This document shows, piece after piece, positions 1 to 6,491 of a DNA stretch of 34,706 bases (position 1 is its first letter; the number at the start of each line of letters is the position of its first letter). Source of the DNA: JBFXEO01 sp050180015 (lineage in GTDB: Bacteria; Bacteroidota; Bacteroidia; Bacteroidales; Tenuifilaceae); contig JBFXEO010000005.1 in the NCBI GenBank assembly GCA_050180015.1, positions 1 to 34,706 on the forward strand, in the 5' to 3' direction. A program made the position numbers and the translations under genes. The notes below the pieces were generated by a model, which saw only the letters and a program-made list of their open reading frames with translations, had not been told where the DNA came from and did not search any database.

Positions 1-1504
1 TGGACGATTTCCAGTCCACCCCCTCGGGTACATCACCGGGGCTGGCCTTGGCAAATAGCCTGTCGAATAAACGGATCTCGGCCTTAATGGCATGTTTTGC
101 CGAAACCCAGTGAATTGTTCCCTGAACCTTACGGCCATCGGGCGAATTACCACCACGTGAGGCGGGATCGTAGGTGCAATGTACCTCAACAATATTTCCT
201 TGCAAATCCTTAATCACATCGGTACATTTAATAAAGTATGCGTAACGCAGACGAACCTCCTGTCCCGGTGCTAACCGGAAATACTTCTTGGGTGGATTCT
301 CCATAAAATCGTCGCGCTCAATAAATATTTCACGACCAAATGGAACCATACGCTTTCCGGCTGCTTCATCCTCCGGATTGTTGGTGGCTTCAAGTTCATC
401 AACCATATCCTCGGGGTAATTGGTAATAACAACCTTTAGCGGATTAAGCACCGCCATACGACGCTCGGCACGTTTATTCAAATCCTCACGCAGGCAGAAC
501 TCAAGCAGCGAAAGGTCGATTACATTATCGCGCTTGGCAACCCCAACCTTATCGGCAAAGTAACGAATTGCCTCGGGAGTGTAGCCCCTTCGGCGGAGCC
601 CGCAAATTGTAGGCATACGCGGATCGTCCCACCCCATCACAATTTTTTCCTGTACAAGCTGCAATAATTTACGCTTGCTCATTACGGTGTAGCTGATATT
701 CAAACGGGCGAACTCGTACTGGTGCGATGGGAAAATCTCAAGTTTCGCTATAAACCAATCGTAAAGCGGACGGTGAACGTCAAACTCAAGCGTACATATT
801 GAGTGTGTAATATTTTCTATTGAGTCGGATTGTCCGTGGGCGTAATCGTACATTGGGTAAATGCACCATTTATTGCCCGTTCGGTGGTGCTCGGCATGAA
901 TAATACGGTAAAGAATAGGGTCTCGCATCAGCATGTTGGGGTGAGCCATATCTATTTTTGCACGGAGTACCTTTTCGCCATCCTTAAACTCTCCGGCACG
1001 CATACGGCGAAATAAATCTAAATTCTCCTCAACCGGCCTGTTACGCCAAGGGCTATCCTGGCCGGGCCGAGTAACCGTTCCTCGGTTAACACGGATTTCT
1101 TCCTGAGTTTGATCATCAGCGTACGCCAACCCCTTCCGAATTAACACCTCGGCCCAAACGTAAAGCTGATCGAAGTAATCGGATGCGTAAAACTCATTGG
1201 CCCACTTAAAGCCAAGCCATTCAATATCTTCCTTGATGGAGTTAACATACTCCACGTCTTCCTTTACGGGGTTTGTGTCGTCGAAACGGAGGTTGGTTTT
1301 TCCACCATATTTCTGGGCAAGACCAAAGTTTAAGCAAATAGATTTAGCATGTCCAATGTGCAGGTAACCGTTGGGTTCCGGGGGGAAGCGGGTTAACACC
1401 CTACCTCCATGTTTTCCGGTTCGGATATCCTCCTCAATAATCTCCTCCAAAAAATTCTTAACTTTTTCGTTCGAGGTTTCAACTTTTACGTCTTCGCTTC
1501 CCAT
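1..1504 (-). CDS. glnS: Glutaminyl-tRNA synthetase, C-terminus cut by window edge
   Basis: Charges tRNA-Gln with glutamine in the cytoplasm (class I synthetase). I translated the minus strand from the ATG at 1504 and found an open frame to base 1, about 501 residues. The N-terminal PPEPNGYLHIGHAKS block carries the class I HIGH motif near residues 49-52. The KMSKS equivalent is VMSKRKL near residue 275. The stretch RFDDTNPVKE (ATP/amino-acid pocket) and the GWDDPRMPT block are typical of GlnRS rather than GluRS. The anticodon-binding beta-barrel region begins but is incomplete; roughly the last 50-60 residues lie outside the window. A TAATTTTG -7-like element sits 25 bases upstream of the start. 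The small plus-strand frames in this stretch are shadows. Presence of GlnRS means Gln-tRNA need not be made by amidotransfer alone. Confidence 0.96.
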   Translation of the reverse strand, partial: MGSEDVKVETSNEKVKNFLEEIIEEDIRTGKHGGRVLTRFPPEPNGYLHIGHAKSICLNFGLAQKYGGKTNLRFDDTNPVKEDVEYVNSIKEDIEWLGFKWANEFYASDYFDQLYVWAEVLIRKGLAYADDQTQEEIRVNRGTVTRPGQDSPWRNRPVEENLDLFRRMRAGEFKDGEKVLRAKIDMAHPNMLMRDPILYRIIHAEHHRTGNKWCIYPMYDYAHGQSDSIENITHSICTLEFDVHRPLYDWFIAKLEIFPSHQYEFARLNISYTVMSKRKLLQLVQEKIVMGWDDPRMPTICGLRRRGYTPEAIRYFADKVGVAKRDNVIDLSLLEFCLREDLNKRAERRMAVLNPLKVVITNYPEDMVDELEATNNPEDEAAGKRMVPFGREIFIERDDFMENPPKKYFRLAPGQEVRLRYAYFIKCTDVIKDLQGNIVEVHCTYDPASRGGNSPDGRKVQGTIHWVSAKHAIKAEIRLFDRLFAKASPGDVPEGVDWKSS

Positions 1505-1528
1505 TTGCTTACAGTTAAATGAAGAAGG

Positions 1529-1536
1529 CAAAATTA
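1529..1536 (-). promoter_or_regulatory. Candidate -7 element for glnS
   Basis: On the minus strand this reads TAATTTTG, a full match to the Bacteroidota TAnnTTTG -7 consensus. It would place transcription start about 18 bases before the glnS ATG. No clear TTTG -33 box is seen at the expected spacing, so the call rests on the -7 box and position only. Confidence 0.4.
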
Positions 1537-1667
1537 GAAAAATGTGGATAATAATACGGTTTCGGGTTGCAAATTTTTAGGGATGAAAGATATGGGGCAA
1601 AAAATGCAAGATGTAAGCGGTAAAGTTAGGCGTAACGGTAATTAAATATCCTTGTTCATGAAAAATA

Positions 1668-1698
1668 AAAAACGGTTATAATTACTACAACCGTTTTT
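1668..1698 (-). terminator. Intrinsic terminator after the sigma-factor operon
   Basis: A perfect 10-bp inverted repeat (AAAAACGGTT / AACCGTTTTT) encloses an 11-base loop and begins about 20 bases past the stop codon at 1719. The stem has A/T-rich flanks that give a U-run on the minus-strand transcript. It ends the 4103-to-1719 operon before glnS. Confidence 0.8.
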
Positions 1699-1718
1699 CG
1701 TAAATGCACCAACAAGTC

Positions 1719-3035
1719 TCACTCAATTGTAAAGTTTGTATCGTAGGTTGTAAACTTGATATCACACTTGGCATCGTTACTGGTTGACCCCTCGAATACC
1801 CTTTTAGAATTGGTTTCGTCAGAGTTTGATTTTACCTTAAGCTTATCGCTGGGAATGTTTACAGCACCATAGGTAGAGGTAAAACTTAGGTTAAACTGAA
1901 CCGACGGATCGATTTTTAGGTAAACTTTCCCGTAGGTGAATTTTCCCGAAAATTCCTTAAACGATGCTCCTGTTCTGTTTATGGCAATTTGCGTGTCGTA
2001 AGCATTGGGAAAACCCGCGCTACCTGTTATCCCTTCAATTTTAAACTGATCGTACTTTGATTCATTGCACTGTAAGGTACCAATGGTCCCCAAATTATAA
2101 TTGTTATCGTACGATGAGGGAATATTCATTGAGCCTATGCTGCCCGCATTTAAGTCGGAATACTTGGCGCTGAACTGAAGCGATTTAAAACCCTTTGCAG
2201 AAATATCGCTATCGTACAAATCGAATTCCGAGGAACCGGCATCGCTTCCCAGCTTAAAGCTTGAGTATTTCGCCTCGGCATCTATTTGAACCAGCTGATC
2301 GAATACAAAATCATCATCATAGGATGTCACCTTAATATCGCCCGCTTTTTTAAGAATCACCTTTGAGTACTTTGCGTTAACCTTTATATTGCCGAGTTGA
2401 GCACCCTCAACATCGGTATCGTAAAGGTTAAAGCTTGACACACCGCCATTCCCCATGTTTACCTTACAGTATTTCATATCGAAATTGCCCTGAGAGCCAA
2501 AATTTCCCATATTTAGATCTACGTCGTACAAAGAGAAATTCGCATTCCCCGTTAAATTCTCAATATTAACCTTGTTGTACTTGCTTTTTAATGTCAATGC
2601 CATAGATGCTGGCATCCATAATTTGTAGGTGGCTTTGAAGTTGTCCACGGAAACCTTGCCGCCATTTTTCAACACTACCGAATTGTACAAATTCTTCACG
2701 GAAACTTGCGATGTGTAAAACTCGGTGTTCAACTCCAACGAGCCATTGGACGTTTTTGCCTCAACATTTTTAAATGCACTGATTAGCCGGGCAATATCTT
2801 CCTTATTGCCACCACTCACAATAATTTCACCGGCTATTCTCACCTCGTTTTTATCCCAAACGGCAATATCAACATCGGAATCGTACACCATAAAGCTAAA
2901 ATTGCCTGTGGCAGAAACACCGAAGCTTTTCTCGAATGAGTCTTTAACCTCGCCTTCCGTTGCGGAGAGTAAACTCGAACTAAATACTGTTAACCCTGCT
3001 AGTATTATACTAAATATCAATTTTACGCTTTTCAT
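1719..3035 (-). CDS. Exported repetitive beta-solenoid-like protein (DUF4097/adhesin-like)
   Basis: 438 residues from the ATG at 3035; a TTG six codons upstream is less likely. Residues 1-25 form a signal peptide (MKSVKLIFSIILAGLTVFSS, then small residues), so the protein is exported. The body is made of short beta-rich units in which two motifs alternate: a tyrosine-aspartate one (LYDVD, LYDTD, SYDDD, LYDSD, SYDNN, AYDTQ) and a lysine-tyrosine one (KYNK, KYCK, KYSK, KYSS, KYSD, KYDQ), each recurring about every 20-25 residues. That pattern suggests a beta-solenoid with two tyrosine ladders. The style matches the DUF4097/DUF2807 adhesin-like class often encoded with ECF sigma factors. Its start overlaps the end of the upstream membrane protein by 26 bases, so the two are translationally coupled. 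No enzymatic motif is seen; ligand unknown. Confidence 0.8.
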   Translation of the reverse strand: MKSVKLIFSIILAGLTVFSSSLLSATEGEVKDSFEKSFGVSATGNFSFMVYDSDVDIAVWDKNEVRIAGEIIVSGGNKEDIARLISAFKNVEAKTSNGSLELNTEFYTSQVSVKNLYNSVVLKNGGKVSVDNFKATYKLWMPASMALTLKSKYNKVNIENLTGNANFSLYDVDLNMGNFGSQGNFDMKYCKVNMGNGGVSSFNLYDTDVEGAQLGNIKVNAKYSKVILKKAGDIKVTSYDDDFVFDQLVQIDAEAKYSSFKLGSDAGSSEFDLYDSDISAKGFKSLQFSAKYSDLNAGSIGSMNIPSSYDNNYNLGTIGTLQCNESKYDQFKIEGITGSAGFPNAYDTQIAINRTGASFKEFSGKFTYGKVYLKIDPSVQFNLSFTSTYGAVNIPSDKLKVKSNSDETNSKRVFEGSTSNDAKCDIKFTTYDTNFTIE

Positions 3036-3534
3036 AGTTTTTGTTTTTTTCAATTTCGTTCAACATCCGCTGCAGAATCATAACCTTTTTGCTGTAAAGA
3101 TCCATGAGCGATTGAATTAACTTGAGATTTGGACCATACTGATTGAAATCGCCGGTGTATTTACTAATTAAATCGTCGATATACTTTAGGTCATCCAAGC
3201 TGGTAGGTAGTTCGTTGAGGTTACAGTTTGTTTGCTTAAGGAGCTGGGTATAAACTTGAATTTGATACTTCAGCTCAACCTCCTGCCTGGCCAAATTGGG
3301 ATCCATATTCACAAAAATCAACTGTTGTTTAGGCTGAATATTCCAAAAATGCACCACAACCAAAAGAACTGCTACCGATGCCGCAACCCCCAATGTGTAC
3401 TTGACTATAGTTAACCGTTTAAACCCGGTTTTTTTATTGATTGCCTGCGAAATACCCGCCCACAGAAAATCCTCGTCAGGCCTTTCCACATCCATTTGCT
3501 TTCGGATATTTCTTATGTACGATTCCAGCTTCAT
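3010..3534 (-). CDS. Small single-pass membrane protein, probable anti-sigma factor
   Basis: 174 residues. The N-terminal 43 residues (MKLESYIRNIRKQMDVERPDEDFLWAGI) are charged and would be cytoplasmic. One membrane segment follows at about residues 46-63 (YTLGVAASVAVLLVVVHFW). The remaining 110 residues are mostly helical, with likely coiled-coil character, and would be periplasmic. This layout, and its place 11 bases after the ECF sigma gene, fit an anti-sigma or signal-relay role, but no zinc-binding HxxxCxxC (ZAS) motif is present. Function is therefore inferred from context. The stop codon overlaps the start of the repetitive exported protein, which may be its sensory partner. Confidence 0.75.
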   Translation of the reverse strand: MKLESYIRNIRKQMDVERPDEDFLWAGISQAINKKTGFKRLTIVKYTLGVAASVAVLLVVVHFWNIQPKQQLIFVNMDPNLARQEVELKYQIQVYTQLLKQTNCNLNELPTSLDDLKYIDDLISKYTGDFNQYGPNLKLIQSLMDLYSKKVMILQRMLNEIEKNKNYEKRKIDI

Positions 3535-3545
3535 TTTTATACTGT

Positions 3546-4103
3546 CTAAACGGTTTCTCGTAACTCAATTATTCCCTTAATCTTACCCTGTAGAAGTGTG
3601 CGTGCACGCTGATACTGCGATTTTGAGGTGGACTCCGAAATACCCAAAACTTCCGCAATTTCCTTGTGCATGTACCCCTCCAGCAGGTAAAGGGTAAGAA
3701 CTACTCTGGCTTTATCGGGTAATGTTTTAATTGCCCCATGGATCATCTCCGGCGAAACCTCGGGAAAGTCTTCATCATCGGCATCGTCAACAACATGAAG
3801 GTTATCGATATCGGTAAATACCTGCTTCTGCTTTCGCAGGTGGTTTAACGAGTTATTAATAACAATGCGTTTTAACCAAACCCCGAACGACGATTCGCCC
3901 TTAAATGTCTCCAGCTTTTTAAATGCACTCACAAACGATTCCTGCAGGATATCCTCTGCATCGAACTGATTTACAACAATTCTGATGCAAGTGTTGTACA
4001 TCGCCTGAATGTACATTTTATAAAGCCTATACATCGATTGCTGGTCGCCCATTCGGGCACATTCAACCAATTTCTGTGTAATATCAACTGTATCGGAGTC
4101 CAA
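3546..4103 (-). CDS. ECF-type RNA polymerase sigma factor
   Basis: 185 residues, normal for an ECF (sigma-70 family, group 4) sigma factor. Region 2 covers about residues 10-85, with the core-binding and -10 recognition part FDAEDILQESFVSAFKKLETFKG and the FGVWLKRIVINNSLNHLRK block. A short acidic linker (VVDDADDEDFPE) leads to region 4 at about residues 118-175, with a helix-turn-helix LEGYMHKEIAEVLGISEST for the -35 box. The only start that keeps the whole of region 2 is a TTG at 4103; the first ATG (4052) would trim into it. It heads a three-gene operon with the membrane protein and the exported repeat protein, presumably a signalling unit that senses the cell surface. Confidence 0.93.
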   Translation of the reverse strand: MDSDTVDITQKLVECARMGDQQSMYRLYKMYIQAMYNTCIRIVVNQFDAEDILQESFVSAFKKLETFKGESSFGVWLKRIVINNSLNHLRKQKQVFTDIDNLHVVDDADDEDFPEVSPEMIHGAIKTLPDKARVVLTLYLLEGYMHKEIAEVLGISESTSKSQYQRARTLLQGKIKGIIELRETV

Positions 4104-4361
4104 ATTCCCAGCTTTTACCTAAAAGACACAAAAAAATGAAAAAGACGGAAAACTATCTGAAATTTTTTGAGTTTTTTTGCAAAACATTCAGCAGGGGCAT
4201 GTTGATTTTGTCATTTTGAATGCTTTTAAGAGCGGGTGTTCCCGGAGAAACAGGAATGTTCCACTTCATTCAGCATGGCGAATTTTCCCCGATACAATAA
4301 ACTCTTTTTTAACATAGACTTATCTAAAGTTTTGTGCCTAATGTCTGAAATCTAACTTACT
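4104..4361. other. Divergent intergenic region with a degenerate interspersed repeat
   Basis: No gene is seen. The stretch GTCATTTTGAATG (about 4208-4220) and, on the opposite strand, GCCATGCTGAATG (about 4268-4280) form an imperfect inverted pair flanking about 50 bases. It resembles the GTCATGCTGAAYG intergenic repeat also seen near 25950. Promoters for the sigma-factor operon and folB must lie here, but only a poor TAAAGTTTTG match is visible before folB. Confidence 0.4.
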
Positions 4362-4733
4362 ATGGCAATAATCGAAATAGAGAACATGGAGTTTTACTCC
4401 TACCACGGATGCTTTAAGGAAGAGCAGGTAGTGGGTAACCATTTTTTGGTTGGTATTCTTGTTGATGTTGATACTGCGAAGGCGCAACGATCCGACAAAC
4501 TCTCCGACACGGTCAACTACCAAATTATTTACAACCTGGTAAAAGAAGAAATGGCGAAGAAATCAAAATTGCTGGAGCATGTTGCAGCAAGAATCATCGA
4601 TACGGTTTCGGCGCATTTCCCCGAAATAGAACGAATTCAGGTAACGGTTTCGAAATTAAACCCACCAATGGGAGGAAAAATGGACAAGGTAAGCGTAACC
4701 CTTTCAAGAAATTTTTCCACAACTCCCCGTTAA
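4362..4733 (+). CDS. folB: Dihydroneopterin aldolase
   Basis: 123 residues, the usual family length. Converts 7,8-dihydroneopterin to 6-hydroxymethyl-7,8-dihydropterin and glycolaldehyde in folate synthesis, as a cytoplasmic homo-oligomer. Visible motifs: the N-terminal IENMEFYSYHGCFKEEQ, with the pterin-binding Tyr/His-Gly and Glu21; the middle SDTVNYQIIYNLV, with the conserved Asp-Thr-Val-Asn-Tyr; and the C-terminal SKLNPPMGG, with catalytic Lys98. It stands alone: no folK, folP or folE is adjacent. tRNA-Cys follows 44 bases downstream but has its own promoter. Confidence 0.96.
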   Translation: MAIIEIENMEFYSYHGCFKEEQVVGNHFLVGILVDVDTAKAQRSDKLSDTVNYQIIYNLVKEEMAKKSKLLEHVAARIIDTVSAHFPEIERIQVTVSKLNPPMGGKMDKVSVTLSRNFSTTPR

Positions 4734-4734
4734 T

Positions 4735-4764
4735 TTTGACGGTTAGATTTTTTTTGTATCTTTG
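4735..4764 (+). promoter_or_regulatory. Promoter of tRNA-Cys
   Basis: TTTG at 4735-4738 and TATCTTTG at 4757-4764 are separated by 18 bases, an almost ideal match to the Bacteroidota -33/-7 promoter (TTTG, about 19 bases, TAnnTTTG). The predicted start is a few bases before the mature tRNA 5' end at 4778. This is the best full promoter in the window. Confidence 0.8.
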
Positions 4765-4777
4765 CACGCACAACAAC

Positions 4778-4848
4778 GGTACCTTGGCCGAGTGGCTAGG
4801 CATCGGTCTGCAAAACCGGCTACGGCGGTTCGACTCCGCCAGGTACCT
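4778..4848 (+). tRNA. tRNA-Cys (anticodon GCA)
   Basis: A complete 71-base cloverleaf. The acceptor strands GGTACCT and AGGTACC pair over 7 bp. The anticodon stem CGGT/ACCG holds the loop CTGCAAA, with anticodon GCA at its centre, and the T-arm is GGCGG-TTCGACT-CCGCC. The discriminator base is U73, the known identity base for cysteine tRNA, which supports the reading independently. The 3' CCA is not encoded (TCA follows) and must be added after transcription. It is a single tRNA with its own promoter and terminator. Confidence 0.97.
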
Positions 4849-4852
4849 CAGA

Positions 4853-4880
4853 GTAAAAGCCCCATTTTAGGGGCTTTTAC
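4853..4880. terminator. Shared bidirectional terminator of tRNA-Cys and the APS reductase gene
   Basis: A perfect 11-bp stem (GTAAAAGCCCC / GGGGCTTTTAC) with a 6-base loop, starting 5 bases after the tRNA. On the minus strand the same hairpin contains the last codons (Lys-Ser-Pro) and the TAA stop (4867-4869) of the reductase. It can serve both convergent transcripts. Confidence 0.8.
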
Positions 4881-5583
4881 GATTATGCAATCCACACTCC
4901 TTTGTTTCCGGATTCTCCCACCACCAACGTCCTGCGCGTATATCCTCGCCAGGCATAATTGCCCTTGTACAGGGCTGACAACCTATACTTGGATAACCCT
5001 GATCGTGCAAGGTGTTATACGGAACATTATTCTCCTTTACGTAATCCCAAACCTGCTTCTCGGTCCAGCCAATGAGTGGATTTAGCTTGATAAGTCCGTT
5101 TGCCTCGTCCCATTCAACCAATTTGTTTTGGGTTCGAGTTGCCGATTGCTCGCGCCGTAATCCGCAAATCCAAACATCCAAACCTTGAAATGCGCGTTTT
5201 AATGGCTCAATTTTTCGAATACCACAGCATTCCTTCCTGTTCTCTATGCTTTGGAAAAACAAATTGATCCCCTTGGAATTAACCATCGTTTGAACCTCAT
5301 TAAAATCGGGGAAATAAACTTTTATGTTGATTCTATACCGTAAGCAGGTTTTTTCTATCAACTCATAGGTTTCGTAAAATAGTCTGCCTGTATCCAAGGT
5401 GAAAATAGGGGTATCTCTATCTATTTTCACTATCATGTCCGTAAGAACCTGATCCTCGACCCCCATACTCGACGAAAGTGATATCTTCCCCTTGTATTCT
5501 GCCAAAAACCAGACCAGCACATCGTGCGGTGACTTATCGGCAAATCTATCATTCAACCCGGCAATAGTATCGCCATTCATCAT
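4867..5583 (-). CDS. cysH: Assimilatory adenylyl-sulfate (APS) reductase, CysH family
   Basis: 238 residues. Reduces APS (or PAPS) to sulfite in the cytoplasm, using thioredoxin. The PP-loop-like SSSMGVEDQ sits at residues 37-45 and substrate-binding arginines lie in GLRREQSATR. Two cysteine pairs, C119-C120 (KECCGIRK) and C202/C205 (GCQPCTR), are the [4Fe-4S] ligands that mark the bacterial APS-reductase type over the cluster-free PAPS type. The catalytic cysteine is C230 in the C-terminal ECGLH motif. No cysD/cysN or sulfite reductase is in view. The start could be either of two adjacent ATGs. The gene's stop lies inside the loop of the tRNA-Cys terminator, so the last residues are set by that hairpin. 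Confidence 0.92.
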   Translation of the reverse strand: MMNGDTIAGLNDRFADKSPHDVLVWFLAEYKGKISLSSSMGVEDQVLTDMIVKIDRDTPIFTLDTGRLFYETYELIEKTCLRYRINIKVYFPDFNEVQTMVNSKGINLFFQSIENRKECCGIRKIEPLKRAFQGLDVWICGLRREQSATRTQNKLVEWDEANGLIKLNPLIGWTEKQVWDYVKENNVPYNTLHDQGYPSIGCQPCTRAIMPGEDIRAGRWWWENPETKECGLHNRKSP

Positions 5584-5728
5584 CCTAAAATATTTTTTAC
5601 AAAAGAGTAAACCGAAATAAATTGCAGTTGTTCGTCAAAATATCAAAAAAAATTATCCGTCGTTATCGGATTTGGTGCTAACTTGTATGATTATTGCCCG
5701 AAATAATCCGGGCAAAGGTAATTTTCTT

Positions 5729-5736
5729 TAACTTTG
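5729..5736 (+). promoter_or_regulatory. Candidate -7 element for the small T9SS cargo gene
   Basis: TAACTTTG is a full match to TAnnTTTG and lies 52 bases before the ATG at 5789. No clear TTTG -33 box is seen. Confidence 0.4.
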
Positions 5737-5788
5737 CTTATATAATATTTTATCGTTTAGGGTAATATATTTTTATATCTGTTTGAAT

Positions 5789-6289
5789 ATGAAAAATTTA
5801 TTAACCGTTGTCTTACTGGCATCCTTTTCAACCTGCGTTGCACAGGATATCGCCATGCAGGTAACTGCATCGGTTGGAGGATATGCCGAAAGTACCGAAA
5901 CTGCTGTATCAATGAGTTGGACAGCAGGGGAAACAGCATATACAACCCTATCGGCAGCTGATGGTATCATTACGCAAGGTTTCCAGCAGGGAGCCCTGTT
6001 CTCAACCGATGTGGAAAAGCCAAAGCTAACAAATTCCGATATTAAGCTGTACCCCAACCCAGCGTCAACTGAAATTTACATTGAAATAGCCGTAGCAAAT
6101 GCCAAGGGTAAGGCTACCGTTGAACTATACGATATTACTGGACGTTTAGCCATAACCGAAAAGATTAATACCGAGGATAAAACTCCCTGCAAAATAACCG
6201 TATCTACGCTTAAATCCGGAATTTACATGGTAAAAATAACCCTGGAAAACCCATCATCCACCAAAGTATTCAAGTTGGTAAAGGAGTAG
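5789..6289 (+). CDS. Small secreted protein with T9SS type A sorting domain
   Basis: 166 residues from the ATG at 5789; a TTG two codons earlier is also in frame. A signal peptide is seen at residues 1-18 (MKNLLTVVLLASFSTCVAQ). A short mature part of about 60 residues (TASVGGYAESTETAVSMSWT, then TAGETAYTTL) resembles the region that often precedes sorting domains. The C-terminal 80 residues are a classic type A T9SS signal: KLYPNPAST, VELYDITGR, LKSGIYMVKI and a terminal KVFKLVKE. The protein should cross the outer membrane through the type IX system and be anchored or released. There is hardly any passenger domain, so its own role is unclear. Transcribed ahead of, and in the same direction as, the propeller/SpoIIE sensor, with a 202-base gap. 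Confidence 0.87.
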   Translation: MKNLLTVVLLASFSTCVAQDIAMQVTASVGGYAESTETAVSMSWTAGETAYTTLSAADGIITQGFQQGALFSTDVEKPKLTNSDIKLYPNPASTEIYIEIAVANAKGKATVELYDITGRLAITEKINTEDKTPCKITVSTLKSGIYMVKITLENPSSTKVFKLVKE

Positions 6290-6491
6290 TTAATATATTC
6301 CCTGTTAAACTACCCTTAGGCTGTTTGATTATATAATTTACATACTACATTTAAATGAAGTATGCGATAGTAATTTAATTTTCTATTGAAGTATAAAGTT
6401 TATTCCTCCTATTTATTTTATATAAAATTTACGCCACAACACGGTCTTTATCCTGTGTTTTTTTTACCTTTAAAAGAGAAATTTTATTCCT
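6290..6491. other. AT-rich intergenic spacer
   Basis: About 200 bases between the T9SS cargo gene and the SpoIIE sensor. No hairpin terminator or RNA gene is seen. A TACCTTTA element at about 6465-6472 is one mismatch from the -7 consensus and could start the sensor transcript. Confidence 0.3.

Noticed and set aside
830..1580. Plus-strand small frames in the first 1.5 kb
   Set aside because: Antisense to glnS, which reads cleanly on the minus strand with HIGH and KMSKS motifs.
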